32,082 nucleotides of DNA from an uncultured Erysipelotrichaceae bacterium (GTDB lineage Bacteria; Bacillota_I; Bacilli_A; Erysipelotrichales; Erysipelotrichaceae). Positions 6,585 through 16,268 of this stretch are shown here, in pieces; position 1 is the first letter of the stretch; each line of letters opens with the position of its first letter. The stretch is from NCBI GenBank assembly GCA_902775735.1, contig CACYNH010000031.1, forward strand, positions 1 to 32,082. Reading direction: 5' to 3'. The translations under genes and the position numbers were made by a program. A model generated the notes under the pieces. That model was not told the DNA's origin and did no database searches. It saw nothing but the letters and a program-made list of their open reading frames with translations.

Positions 6585-8539
6585 GTGCCCAGCAGCTCCA
6601 GCGCGTTGATATAATCCCGGGACGTGCCGAATCCGGCCGTCGCGGGCAGATAGATGACAAAGACAAGAACATAGAGCGCCATGACAAGAATCACCGCTGT
6701 TTTCGCCTTCGGCGTTTTCTTCATGATCCTGTCAATGACATAGACGATTGCCATGATGGCAAACAGGCTGGTCGGATAGAAATGGTAGCTGAAGACACAG
6801 CGGTCCACCAGCAGCCACGGTCCAAGCGCGGTGAGCCAGCCGGCGAAGATGATCCAGGCGTTCTGTTTCTTTTCCCTGATCATGTCATAAATGACAAAGA
6901 GAATGGCACCTAAGCCCATCAGGCATAAAAGCGGATTGGAGAAGCAGCTGATCGTATGATACCAGCCCATTGCGTCGGTTGACTGATGGTACCAGATCGG
7001 CCGCACATCCAGCACCCACATCCACCATACCGACTGGTAAGGATGGGTTGCGGTCACGCTTTTGTGATAGCGGTAAATATACAGGATCTGCCTGCCGACA
7101 TTTTTGATCGACCAGGGATTTGCACCCCAGACTTTGTCGGGCAGATAGGAAAGACAGTAGATGCCAAGGGGAATGATGATAAAGAAGAGAACACAGCAGG
7201 CAAGAGTGATGACGGTATTCTTCACAAACAGGGAGCGGATATTCTTCGCTTCCTCAATCTGCACGCCAAGATAATTGTCCTGATTCTTCAGAACCTTTCC
7301 CGCTTTTCTGTATTCGTAAAATCTTCTGAACAGCGACGCAAACAATAACATCGCAAGTCCCACCGCGCTGTAGCATCCCGTCCACTTGGTCGCGATCGCA
7401 ATTCCCATTAACACCCCGCATATAAACAGAATCTTCAATTGTTTTCTTAACGGCGTGTCATAGAAACTTGTCTGCACATAGCGGATCATATACAGAAACA
7501 TCCAGAGGATGAAGAAGACGGAAAACGGCTCCAGGGTTCCGATCCTTGACGTTGTCAGGTGCATGAAATCAGCCGCCAGCAGCACCGCCCCGCAGGCGCA
7601 GGCGAATGTCTTGCGGAACATCTGCTTGAGGATCACATACAGCAGAGGGATCATCAATACACCCGTCAGAGCCCCGGGCAGCCGCCATGCGAAAGGGTTC
7701 AGACCCAGGATCTTAATGGAAAGAGCCATGAGGTTGGTGCCGAAAAGAGGATGGACGGTGGCGTACATTCTCTGTCCTTCCGCAATCTCCCAGGCATTGC
7801 GGGGATGGTAGACTTCATCAAAATAGCCTTCCTCGTAATATGTAGGATACATCGGCACGATTTCCTGCTCATCAATGATGAAGGAGGCAGGGTATCTTTC
7901 ATCCTCCTCATTCACCGAAACAAGCGAAAGGGGCACAAAGCCGGAATGATCCGCTTTCCTTAAAGCAAATTCGGTCATTGTGTCATCTTTGGAGGAAGAG
8001 GTGAGACGGATATATCTGTAATTGTTTTCCGTTTCAAAGATCTTCCATTCAAAGATGCCTTTGCCTTCCAGCGTGGCAAGCGCCTGCCAGGAATCCATAT
8101 CTTCAGATCCTTCGACTTCAATGTCATGGAAGCCGAGCTGGTAATTGTCCGGATTGGAATTGTTGTCGCCTTCATTATAGAGGGCATAGATGGCGTCAAA
8201 AGCCTCACCGCTTTGAGTTTCCAGAATGATCTGTGTATGGTCCGAGGCAGGCTGCCAGGTGGTGACCGGAAACTTCATACTGCCTAAGCGCCAGAAGGAG
8301 ACAATGGCGTACATGAGCGTGATCACGCTCATCAGATAAAAGTCTTTCTTTGTTAAGGAAGGGGAAGGAACGGAAGTTCTCACAAATGAGAGGGAACTCT
8401 TTTTTCTTTTCGGTTTCTGAATGTTTCTTTCTTTCAGGAAATGAAACACAAGGGATATCAGAACAAAGCACACTCCGCAGACCAGCAGGATGGGCAGCAG
8501 TTCGGAATCCCTGAATAATGTATAGCTCAGATTTCTCAT
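6569..8539 (-). CDS. PMT/GT39-like dolichyl-phosphate-mannose-type glycosyltransferase with inserted beta domain
   Basis: A 656-residue polytopic membrane protein of the protein O-mannosyltransferase superfamily. Helices lie at about 13-35 and 68-85. The region of about 92-205 is a soluble, beta-rich domain resembling a discoidin/F5-8C fold. After it come YFDEVYHPR (Asp241-Glu242, the PMT acidic pair) and HPLFG, a variant of the usual HPPLG. A late VWWMWVLDVRP segment resembles the PMT C-terminal SWW...RP motif. It probably transfers mannose or another hexose from a polyprenyl phosphate to an extracytoplasmic protein or glycan. There is no ribosome site before the ATG, and a TATAAT ends 6 nt upstream, suggesting a leaderless mRNA; no in-frame start exists further up. 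It is coupled to the following GT-C-like gene. Confidence 0.85.
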   Translation of the reverse strand: MRNLSYTLFRDSELLPILLVCGVCFVLISLVFHFLKERNIQKPKRKKSSLSFVRTSVPSPSLTKKDFYLMSVITLMYAIVSFWRLGSMKFPVTTWQPASDHTQIILETQSGEAFDAIYALYNEGDNNSNPDNYQLGFHDIEVEGSEDMDSWQALATLEGKGIFEWKIFETENNYRYIRLTSSSKDDTMTEFALRKADHSGFVPLSLVSVNEEDERYPASFIIDEQEIVPMYPTYYEEGYFDEVYHPRNAWEIAEGQRMYATVHPLFGTNLMALSIKILGLNPFAWRLPGALTGVLMIPLLYVILKQMFRKTFACACGAVLLAADFMHLTTSRIGTLEPFSVFFILWMFLYMIRYVQTSFYDTPLRKQLKILFICGVLMGIAIATKWTGCYSAVGLAMLLFASLFRRFYEYRKAGKVLKNQDNYLGVQIEEAKNIRSLFVKNTVITLACCVLFFIIIPLGIYCLSYLPDKVWGANPWSIKNVGRQILYIYRYHKSVTATHPYQSVWWMWVLDVRPIWYHQSTDAMGWYHTISCFSNPLLCLMGLGAILFVIYDMIREKKQNAWIIFAGWLTALGPWLLVDRCVFSYHFYPTSLFAIMAIVYVIDRIMKKTPKAKTAVILVMALYVLVFVIYLPATAGFGTSRDYINALELLGTWHFG

Positions 8540-8545
8540 GCATTC

Positions 8546-8551
8546 ATTATA
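8546..8551 (-). promoter_or_regulatory. -10 box 6 nt before the PMT-like gene start
   Basis: On the minus strand TATAAT is followed by six bases and then the ATG at 8539. Transcription would begin at or next to the A of the start codon. The -35 region is poor and falls in the terminator stem of the preceding gene. Confidence 0.5.
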
Positions 8552-8553
8552 TT

Positions 8554-8583
8554 AAAAATCAGCGGAAACCGCAGTGTCCGCTG
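8554..8583 (-). terminator. Rho-independent terminator of the DUF3842 gene
   Basis: On the minus strand CAGCGGA pairs with TCCGCTG (8577-8583 with 8560-8566) around a 10-nt loop and is followed by ATTTTT. It lies 11 nt after the DUF3842 stop codon and directly before the promoter of the next gene. Confidence 0.8.
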
Positions 8584-8594
8584 AAGAGAGTGTT

Positions 8595-8999
8595 CTAAAG
8601 ATTTTCAAAGAGAGTATTGACTGCTTCACTGATCAAACGGCCGGTGTTTGATTCAGAAACGCCGATGATCTTTGAGCCGCAGTGCTGGAAGGGAATGAGG
8701 ATCCTGTCCGCGTCCGCCTGTCCGACCGCTTTCGCCATGGCCGGGGTGACTTCACCAAGCATTGAATCGGCAATCGCGATGCCGATCGGCCCGATGATCA
8801 CATCCGCCTTGCGGCAGCCGACAATCACAGCGTTTTCGCCGGTCGCGCAAAGATCGGCGCCTGCCTTCAACATCGCCTGGGTGGCGCTGGCGTTGGTGCC
8901 CACCGCGTGAACCGTCAGATCCGCTTTCCTGCTTTTGATTTCACTGACCAGCTGGCGGCCGATGCCGCCGCCCTGGGCGTCGATGACCAGAATATACAT
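8595..8999 (-). CDS. DUF3842 family protein
   Basis: A 134-residue protein matching the DUF3842 type in length and sequence: MYILVIDAQGGGIGRQL at the N-terminus is a short Rossmann-like nucleotide-binding turn, followed by VHAVGTNASATQAMLKAGAD, GENAVIVGCRKADVIIGPIGI and ILIPFQHCGSKIIG. No function is established for the family; the Gly-rich start hints at a nucleotide or cofactor ligand. The start is set by AGGAGG 9 nt upstream. It is divergent from groES and ends in its own terminator, so it is probably monocistronic. Confidence 0.85.
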   Translation of the reverse strand: MYILVIDAQGGGIGRQLVSEIKSRKADLTVHAVGTNASATQAMLKAGADLCATGENAVIVGCRKADVIIGPIGIAIADSMLGEVTPAMAKAVGQADADRILIPFQHCGSKIIGVSESNTGRLISEAVNTLFENL

Positions 9000-9067
9000 A
9001 AGGCAAGTCCTCCTGCGTATGAAGGAATTCTATCATGAAATACGTATATCCAAAATATCAGAAAAGT

Positions 9068-9094
9068 TTAGCACTCGGGTTGACAGAGTGACAG
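9068..9094. promoter_or_regulatory. CIRCE element 1 (HrcA operator), imperfect right arm
   Basis: The left arm TTAGCACTC (9068-9076) matches the CIRCE consensus exactly. After the required 9-nt spacer the right arm GAGTGACAG matches 6 of 9. The spacer contains the TTGACA -35 box of the groES promoter, so HrcA here would cover the polymerase site. Confidence 0.75.
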
Positions 9095-9108
9095 CAAATG
9101 ACTAGAAT
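9080..9108 (+). promoter_or_regulatory. groESL sigma-A promoter
   Basis: Consensus TTGACA (9080-9085), a 17-nt spacer and TAGAAT (9103-9108). Transcription would start near 9115, just before the second CIRCE element. Confidence 0.85.
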
Positions 9109-9116
9109 AATCGTTG

Positions 9117-9143
9117 TTAGCAAACACTCAAAGCGAGTGCTAA
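9117..9143. promoter_or_regulatory. CIRCE element 2 (HrcA operator), imperfect left arm
   Basis: The right arm GAGTGCTAA (9135-9143) is perfect. The left arm TTAGCAAAC (9117-9125) matches 7 of 9, and the spacer is exactly 9 nt. It lies in the 5' leader just after the predicted transcription start and ends shortly before the ribosome site. Confidence 0.85.
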
Positions 9144-9157
9144 AAAGGAGGCATTCA

Positions 9158-11067
<1,910 letters not shown>

Positions 11068-11085
11068 TTCACTGAAATGATCACG

Positions 11086-11115
11086 GGACACTTCCGCAAA
11101 GGAGGTGTCCTTTTT
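11086..11115 (+). terminator. groESL terminator
   Basis: A 10-bp stem (11086-11095 with 11101-11110, one G-U pair), a 5-nt loop and a run of five T, located 19 nt after the groEL stop. Confidence 0.9.
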
Positions 11116-11176
11116 CTGTTCTGTAGGTATATGCAGGATTCTGTATAATGAAAAAAACATGATCATAACGACCATG

Positions 11177-12349
11177 TCATTTCCATTCAAATTCCAGCCG
11201 ACTGCCATCCTGAGGAGGATTCTTTAACAGTTCCTCCATCCACGGTCCGTAGTTTTTATCCCACAGCACTGACTGCATGAGCTCATAATCCTCATGATGC
11301 AGAATGTCTTCCGCCTCCTGCGCAAGCGTTCCCTGCTCCGATGCTGAGAAGAACCTTCTTACAAGAGAGATGACTTTGTCCGTGTCTTCTTCCGTAAGAT
11401 TTTTTTCAGCGCACAGTTTTTCAAACGCGCTCATAAAGGAGGACGACTGTCTTTCAGTCAGATCAGCAGCCTGCTCATATAAGCCTTCTTCCCCGTATTT
11501 CTTCAGATCAACCAGTTCTGTATGATAGCTGAAGCCTTCCTCATTCATTGTAAAGATACCGAATGTTCCTGCCTGCAGCGGCATGCCGTTGAGCACTTCA
11601 TACATGTCATCCTTATGCCAGACCGCCTGATTGTGCTGATGGCCGCTCATACAGATCTGAACGTTATGGTCTTCGAGTATTTTATATAAGCCTTCATTGC
11701 CGACCAGATAGCCGCTGTACATTTCTGATACCTGACCGCAGACAATGTTGTGGTGGGAAAGAAAGAGCACACGGCTTTTTCTTTTCTCCGCCTCATCCAG
11801 CTGTTTCCTCAACCATTCCATTGTTTTATCGCTGAAGTATCCGGCGGAATCTTCAGGATGGGAATCATCCATCGCAAGGATCGTCACGCCATTGTTCACT
11901 GTTGAGCAGGAGAAGGAATCCGGATCCTTTTCCTTTATGGAAAGAACCGGCAGGAAATACGCTTCATATGCCCTGATACTGGAATCATTCTGGCCATAGT
12001 CATGATTGCCTGCGGTCATGATGACCTCAATACCCGCGTCTTTGACTTTCTTCAGTTTTGAAGCGAGTTCCTTCACATCTTCAGGCTTTCCGTTGTTGGT
12101 GTTGTCGCCGGTCATAATAAACGCGTCCGGCTTTAAAGCGATGACCTGTTCAAGAAGCGCGTCGGTGAACTCCGGGACAATCGGCTCCAGAGGGACGATG
12201 CTGTTGAAGGCGGAAGGGGAAGCGGTATAGTGAAGGTCGCTGGTCACAACAGCGGTGAAACCCGCCTTTTCATATTCTGTTTTTCCTTCTTCCGTCACAG
12301 CGCATCCCGCAAGCAGGAAGGCGAAACAGAGTGCCGTCAGTTTCCGCAT
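11177..12349 (-). CDS. Lipoprotein metallophosphoesterase (calcineurin-like)
   Basis: A 390-residue phosphoesterase anchored outside the membrane. The signal peptide ends in a good lipobox, LAGC, with Cys15. The two-metal site motifs appear in order: SDLHY (D-x-H), GDNTNNG, GNHDYG, LSHHN and GHQHNQ. The C-terminal 120 residues or so are charged and helical and have no recognised role. The substrate is unknown; family members act on phosphodiesters, nucleotides or phospholipid heads. The ATG at 12349 has no ribosome site; TAGAAT ends 6 nt upstream, so the message may be leaderless. It appears to be a single gene, convergent with groESL and divergent from the HAD gene. Confidence 0.92.
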   Translation of the reverse strand: MRKLTALCFAFLLAGCAVTEEGKTEYEKAGFTAVVTSDLHYTASPSAFNSIVPLEPIVPEFTDALLEQVIALKPDAFIMTGDNTNNGKPEDVKELASKLKKVKDAGIEVIMTAGNHDYGQNDSSIRAYEAYFLPVLSIKEKDPDSFSCSTVNNGVTILAMDDSHPEDSAGYFSDKTMEWLRKQLDEAEKRKSRVLFLSHHNIVCGQVSEMYSGYLVGNEGLYKILEDHNVQICMSGHQHNQAVWHKDDMYEVLNGMPLQAGTFGIFTMNEEGFSYHTELVDLKKYGEEGLYEQAADLTERQSSSFMSAFEKLCAEKNLTEEDTDKVISLVRRFFSASEQGTLAQEAEDILHHEDYELMQSVLWDKNYGPWMEELLKNPPQDGSRLEFEWK

Positions 12350-12355
12350 GGCAAC

Positions 12356-12361
12356 ATTCTA
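12356..12361 (-). promoter_or_regulatory. -10 box 6 nt before the metallophosphoesterase start
   Basis: On the minus strand TAGAAT, then six bases, then ATG. No Shine-Dalgarno sequence is visible and the -35 region is weak. The geometry matches a leaderless transcript. A second possible minus-strand -10 (TATAAT, 12418-12423) further upstream would give a leadered transcript instead. Confidence 0.45.
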
Positions 12362-12396
12362 CCCAATTTGCAGAAGAACCGCCATGAATTCACACA

Positions 12397-12425
12397 TTGG
12401 TATCATTGACGCAAAAGATTATAAT
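12397..12425 (+). promoter_or_regulatory. Promoter of the HAD / FAD-dehydrogenase operon
   Basis: TTGGTA at 12397-12402, a 17-nt spacer and TATAAT at 12420-12425. Transcription would begin about 18 nt before the start codon, leaving room for the GAGG ribosome site. Confidence 0.65.
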
Positions 12426-12449
12426 AAGAGAGCCTGAGGTAAATATTGC

Positions 12450-13016
12450 ATGAATGTATATGACTGGGATAATACGATCTACCGGGGTGATTCCACCTTC
12501 GGTTTTGTGAAATGGCTTTATGTCCACTATCCGAAAACACTGCTTTCCATTCCGCGGACCGCGCTGTTCGGTTTTCTCTATGGAGTGAGGGCGGTGAAGA
12601 AGCTGACCTTCAAAGAGAATCTCTACCATATGTTCCGCTATGTGGATGATATGGACAAAGCCGTGGAGGAATATACATCCACCCATATGGACCATGTCAA
12701 GGACTGGTATAAAGAAGCGCAGAGGGAGGATGACATTGTCATTTCCGCTTCCCCGGAATTCCTGATCCGCTCTTTCTGCGAAAAAACCGGAATCAAAGCC
12801 TCCATGGCTTCCGTTGTGGATGAAAAGACCGGAAAGTACAGCGGTCTTAACTGCCATGGCGAAGAGAAGGTCAGACGCTTCCGTGAAGTTTACGGAAACG
12901 CTGAAATTGAAAGCTTCTATTCCGATTCGCTCAGCGACAGTCCGTTAGCTGAAATATCAGACAAAGCATTTATGGTCAAAGGGGACAGATTAAGCCCCTG
13001 GCCCGACAAGGAGTAG
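12450..13016 (+). CDS. HAD-superfamily phosphatase (HAD-IB / SerB-like)
   Basis: A 188-residue HAD hydrolase with all core motifs: DWDNT (nucleophile Asp5, Asp7), ISASPE for motif II, and SDSLSDSPL for the late acidic motif. A helical cap (about residues 20-85) is inserted after motif I, as in phosphoserine phosphatase-like HAD-IB enzymes. The substrate is unknown; a small phosphomonoester is likely. A GAGG site lies 10 nt before the ATG. The stop is 3 nt before the following FAD-dehydrogenase gene, so the two are co-transcribed. Confidence 0.9.
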   Translation: MNVYDWDNTIYRGDSTFGFVKWLYVHYPKTLLSIPRTALFGFLYGVRAVKKLTFKENLYHMFRYVDDMDKAVEEYTSTHMDHVKDWYKEAQREDDIVISASPEFLIRSFCEKTGIKASMASVVDEKTGKYSGLNCHGEEKVRRFREVYGNAEIESFYSDSLSDSPLAEISDKAFMVKGDRLSPWPDKE

Positions 13017-13019
13017 CCC

Positions 13020-14411
13020 ATGAGTTTATTGAAACATTATGATGCCGTCATTATCGGCGGCGGCATCGGCGGTCTGATGTGCGCATACCGCTTAAGTGAA
13101 AAAAGACCCGATTTAAAAGTCCTGATTCTGGAAAGAGGCAAGGACCTGGAAAACAGAAAGTGCCCGATCCTGACCGGAGCGGTCACAAAGTGCGTGAAGT
13201 GTAAAACCTGCGCGATCATGGAAGGCATGGCCGGCGCCGGCGCCTTCTCCGACGGCAAGTACAATATCACCACCGAATACGGCGGCTGGCTGCCGCGGGT
13301 CATGAACGAGAAAAAGGTCATGGACTATATCCTGCAGGCTGACGCGATTCTTATGGAACACGGCGCCCAGAAGGAAGTCTATGAACCCGACAACGAGCTC
13401 AAGACCCTCTGCCTCCAGCATGATCTGCACATGCAGCAGGGAAGAGTCAAGCATCTTGGAACAGACGCCAACTACCACACCATGCTGAGGCTGATTGATA
13501 CCCTCAAACAGCGGGTGGAGATCGAAACCGAAGCGATCGTGACGGATGTTGATAAAAAGAACCTTGAAGTCATCTATACAAAAAACGGAAGCGAACAGAG
13601 GGTCAGCGGGGAAAAAGTCATCTTCGCCGTCGGCCGCATCGGCAACCGCATGTTTGAAAAATGGTGCGATGATAACGGCATCAGACGCCACAACAACCAG
13701 GTGGACATCGGCGTCAGAGTCGAGCTGCCCTATGAAGTCTGGAAACATTTCTCCTCAAGAATCTATGAGCCCAAGATCATCAACAGAAGCGCCCACTACG
13801 GCGACCGGGTCAGGATGTTCTGCTTCAATGAAAGAGGCCACGTCGTCACCGAAAACAGCGACGGCGTCTTAACAGTCAACGGACATTCCTACAAAGAGGA
13901 AGAGAAGAAGTCAAAGAATTCCAACTTCGCTCTGTTATGTTCCACCAACTTCACCGAACCGTTCGACGCTCCGGTCGAATACGCCCGTGATATCGCCGCG
14001 CTTGCCAACAAGATTTCCGGCGGCTATGTCCTGGTGCAGAGACTGGGCGATCTGATGCTGGGCAAAAGAACAACCGAACACAGACTGCTTGCCGGAACCG
14101 TCAGACCGACTTTGGACGCTGTTCCCGGCGATCTTTCCCTGTGCATGCCCAAGAGACAGCTCGACGGCATTGTCGAAACACTGCAGAGACTTGATTCCGT
14201 CGCTCCCGGCACGGCCAACTATGATACGCTGCTCTATGGCGTTGAGTGCAAATACTACAGCGCCAGACCCGACGTCACTGACTTTGAACTCAACGACGCG
14301 AAGAATATCTATGCTCTGGGAGACGGGGCAGGTTTCACCCGCAGCCTTTCCCAGGCGGCGGCCAACGGCCTGATCGTTGCGGACATTCTTCTGAACAGAG
14401 CGGAACAATAA
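13020..14411 (+). CDS. COG2509-type FAD-dependent dehydrogenase
   Basis: A 463-residue cytosolic flavoprotein. The FAD-binding Rossmann motif is at the N-terminus (DAVIIGGGIGGLM, with Glu/Arg at LILERG), and the second FAD contact is at the C-terminus (ALGDGAGFTRSLSQAAANG). Four cysteines (48, 58, 61, 64) in CP...CVKCKTC followed by GMAGAGAFSDGK are typical of this uncharacterised family and may bind metal or act in redox chemistry. AAGGAG precedes the ATG. It is coupled to the HAD phosphatase upstream and ends at a terminator. The substrate is unknown. Confidence 0.9.
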   Translation: MSLLKHYDAVIIGGGIGGLMCAYRLSEKRPDLKVLILERGKDLENRKCPILTGAVTKCVKCKTCAIMEGMAGAGAFSDGKYNITTEYGGWLPRVMNEKKVMDYILQADAILMEHGAQKEVYEPDNELKTLCLQHDLHMQQGRVKHLGTDANYHTMLRLIDTLKQRVEIETEAIVTDVDKKNLEVIYTKNGSEQRVSGEKVIFAVGRIGNRMFEKWCDDNGIRRHNNQVDIGVRVELPYEVWKHFSSRIYEPKIINRSAHYGDRVRMFCFNERGHVVTENSDGVLTVNGHSYKEEEKKSKNSNFALLCSTNFTEPFDAPVEYARDIAALANKISGGYVLVQRLGDLMLGKRTTEHRLLAGTVRPTLDAVPGDLSLCMPKRQLDGIVETLQRLDSVAPGTANYDTLLYGVECKYYSARPDVTDFELNDAKNIYALGDGAGFTRSLSQAAANGLIVADILLNRAEQ

Positions 14412-14437
14412 TTCCCGGATTCAGACATACCTGAAGA

Positions 14438-14464
14438 GAAGGCGCAGAAATGCGCCTTCTTTTT
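14438..14464 (+). terminator. Terminator of the HAD / FAD-dehydrogenase operon
   Basis: A perfect 9-bp stem GAAGGCGCA / TGCGCCTTC with a GAAA tetraloop, followed by five T. Confidence 0.93.
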
Positions 14465-14510
14465 GCCTTAACTGCCACAGTTTTAAACTTTCTCACAATC
14501 CAGGGCAGTT

Positions 14511-14538
14511 TTGTGTGCCTGTGCATTTCAGCTATAAT
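14511..14538 (+). promoter_or_regulatory. Promoter of the amidohydrolase gene
   Basis: TATAAT at 14533-14538 with a weak TTGTGT -35 at 14511-14516 (16-nt spacer). The predicted start lies just before the AAGAGGA ribosome site. Confidence 0.55.
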
Positions 14539-14565
14539 CAGAGTAAGAAAAAAAGAGGAATGATC

Positions 14566-16146
14566 ATGAAAACATTATTTCAGAACGGACTGATTATCGA
14601 CGGCAGCGGTAATGCGCCTTACAGGGGCGATGTGCTGATTGAAGATGACCGGATTATTTCAGTCGGCAAACCTGTCAAAGAACCCGCAGACCGCGTGATT
14701 GACATCGCCGGATACCAGATCTGTCCCGGCCTGATCGACGCCCACTCGCACAACGATTTTTTCATTGACCGTGAAGACGCGGAAAAGTTCTTCAAACCTT
14801 TTCTTGAGCAGGGCATCACGACCCAGATCACCGGCAACTGCAGTTTTTCTCCCTTTGGCATGAAGGCGGACACGCCTTACCGTGACAAGATCGGCGGCGG
14901 TCTGTTTGACTGCCGTTATCCCGGCTCCTTTGCGGATTTCAAAAAGCGGGCAGAGGGAAACCTCTATGTGAATATCGCGCCGTTAATCGGCAACGGCTCA
15001 ATCCGTGCCGGCATGACCGGCTATGACACAGCCGCATACACAAAGGAACAGATTGAGGAAGAGATGAGCTATGTGCGTGAAGCGATGGAAGGAGGCGCTT
15101 TCGGCGGTTCGTTCGGTTTCATGTATGAGCCTAACCGCTATTCACAGAAGGACGAGCTGGTCGCTTTCGCAAAAGAGATCGCGAAGTACGGCGGCATCGT
15201 GACCATCCATCCAAGAGCCTGCTCAGTCGTTTCCGCCGATTATCCTCTCATCACAAAGAAATCCCATCTGGAGATGGGACTGGATGAAGCCATTGATCTG
15301 ATGAAGGAAAGCGGATGCCGGCTGGAATACAGCCATCTCATCTTCACCGGCGAAAGAAGCTGGAAGCTTCTGGATAAGATGCTGGACACATTCCATAAGA
15401 CAAAAGAAGAAGGCTATGAAATTGCTTTCGACAATTATGCCTTCCACTATGGCGCTTCAGTGATCACCGTCGTCTTCCCTGAATGGTACGCCGCTTTATC
15501 AAAGGAGGAAGCCGCCAAACCCGTCAACCGTTTCAAACTGTCACTGACAATCCTGATGTACCGGAAAGTTCTCGGGATAGACTGGCAGGACATGGTGGTT
15601 GCCTATATCAGCGATGACCATCCTGAATACGAAGGCCATAACGTCCTGGAACTGGCTGAGAAAGAAGGGGTTGAGCCGATCGACATGTATCTGAAACTGG
15701 TTGAGCTTTCCGGGCGTGCCGGCAGTATCTACCTCGGCAAATATTACAACGATGAAATCGTCAGACGGCTCATGGAGGATGAGATGTCTGTCTTTATGAC
15801 TGACGCCTGGGTGGAGGACAAGGGCCTTCAGAACATCGCTGCCTTTCAGACATTCCCCCAGTTCTTTGTTCTGGCGAAAAAGTACGGCATGCTTAAGGAG
15901 CGGATTGTGCGCAAGATGACCGGCGCCACGGCAGACCGTTATCAGATCAGTGAAAGAGGCTATCTCAAAGAAGGATACAAAGCTGATATTACTGTTATCG
16001 ACTTCGATCACATGAAAGTCAATGAGGATGTCCCCGACGCAAAACCCGAGGGCATCGTCCATGTCTATGTCAACGGCCATGCAGTCGTGGAAAACGGGAA
16101 ATACCTTGGCTCAAAAGCCGGTGAAGTGCTTCTCAAAAGCAGATAA
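14566..16146 (+). CDS. D-aminoacylase / N-acyl-D-amino-acid amidohydrolase family protein
   Basis: A 526-residue amidohydrolase-superfamily enzyme. Metal-site residues in the D-aminoacylase order are visible: His60 and His62 (DAHSHND), Cys92 (TGNCSFS), His215 (TIHPRA), His257 (EYSHLIF) and Asp413 (MTDAW). This is the same set (H, H, C, H, H, D) as in the well-studied D-aminoacylase. The N-terminal beta-sandwich half is MKTLFQNGLIIDGSGN...; its C-terminal half includes KEGYKADITVIDFD. The start at 14566 is preferred because AAGAGGA lies 6 nt upstream; longer in-frame starts overlap the promoter. It probably deacylates an N-acyl amino acid or removes an N-formyl or N-acyl group from another amine. 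No terminator is seen before the thiaminase-like gene 122 nt downstream. Confidence 0.85.
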   Translation: MKTLFQNGLIIDGSGNAPYRGDVLIEDDRIISVGKPVKEPADRVIDIAGYQICPGLIDAHSHNDFFIDREDAEKFFKPFLEQGITTQITGNCSFSPFGMKADTPYRDKIGGGLFDCRYPGSFADFKKRAEGNLYVNIAPLIGNGSIRAGMTGYDTAAYTKEQIEEEMSYVREAMEGGAFGGSFGFMYEPNRYSQKDELVAFAKEIAKYGGIVTIHPRACSVVSADYPLITKKSHLEMGLDEAIDLMKESGCRLEYSHLIFTGERSWKLLDKMLDTFHKTKEEGYEIAFDNYAFHYGASVITVVFPEWYAALSKEEAAKPVNRFKLSLTILMYRKVLGIDWQDMVVAYISDDHPEYEGHNVLELAEKEGVEPIDMYLKLVELSGRAGSIYLGKYYNDEIVRRLMEDEMSVFMTDAWVEDKGLQNIAAFQTFPQFFVLAKKYGMLKERIVRKMTGATADRYQISERGYLKEGYKADITVIDFDHMKVNEDVPDAKPEGIVHVYVNGHAVVENGKYLGSKAGEVLLKSR

Positions 16147-16268
16147 CTATTCCATAACCGGTACAGCGGTTGGGATGAAGGAGGCTGATCCGGATGTGAT
16201 TCTGAAAAGAATTATTTTAAGAAACTCTGTGTCTGAATCCGGATCAACTGTGCTGTACTATTGAAGCG

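Noticed and set aside
11144..11149. A TATAAT on the plus strand after the groESL terminator, pointing into the metallophosphoesterase gene
   Set aside because: There is no -35 box and only a 22-codon frame follows; it could start an antisense RNA but may be chance.
16175..16264. A 29-codon frame (or a shorter GTG start at 16196 after AAGGAGG) just before the thiaminase-like gene
   Set aside because: A leader peptide is possible, but composition is unremarkable, the spacing for GTG is long (11 nt), and the ATG at 16194 is followed at once by TGA. Not enough support to call a gene.
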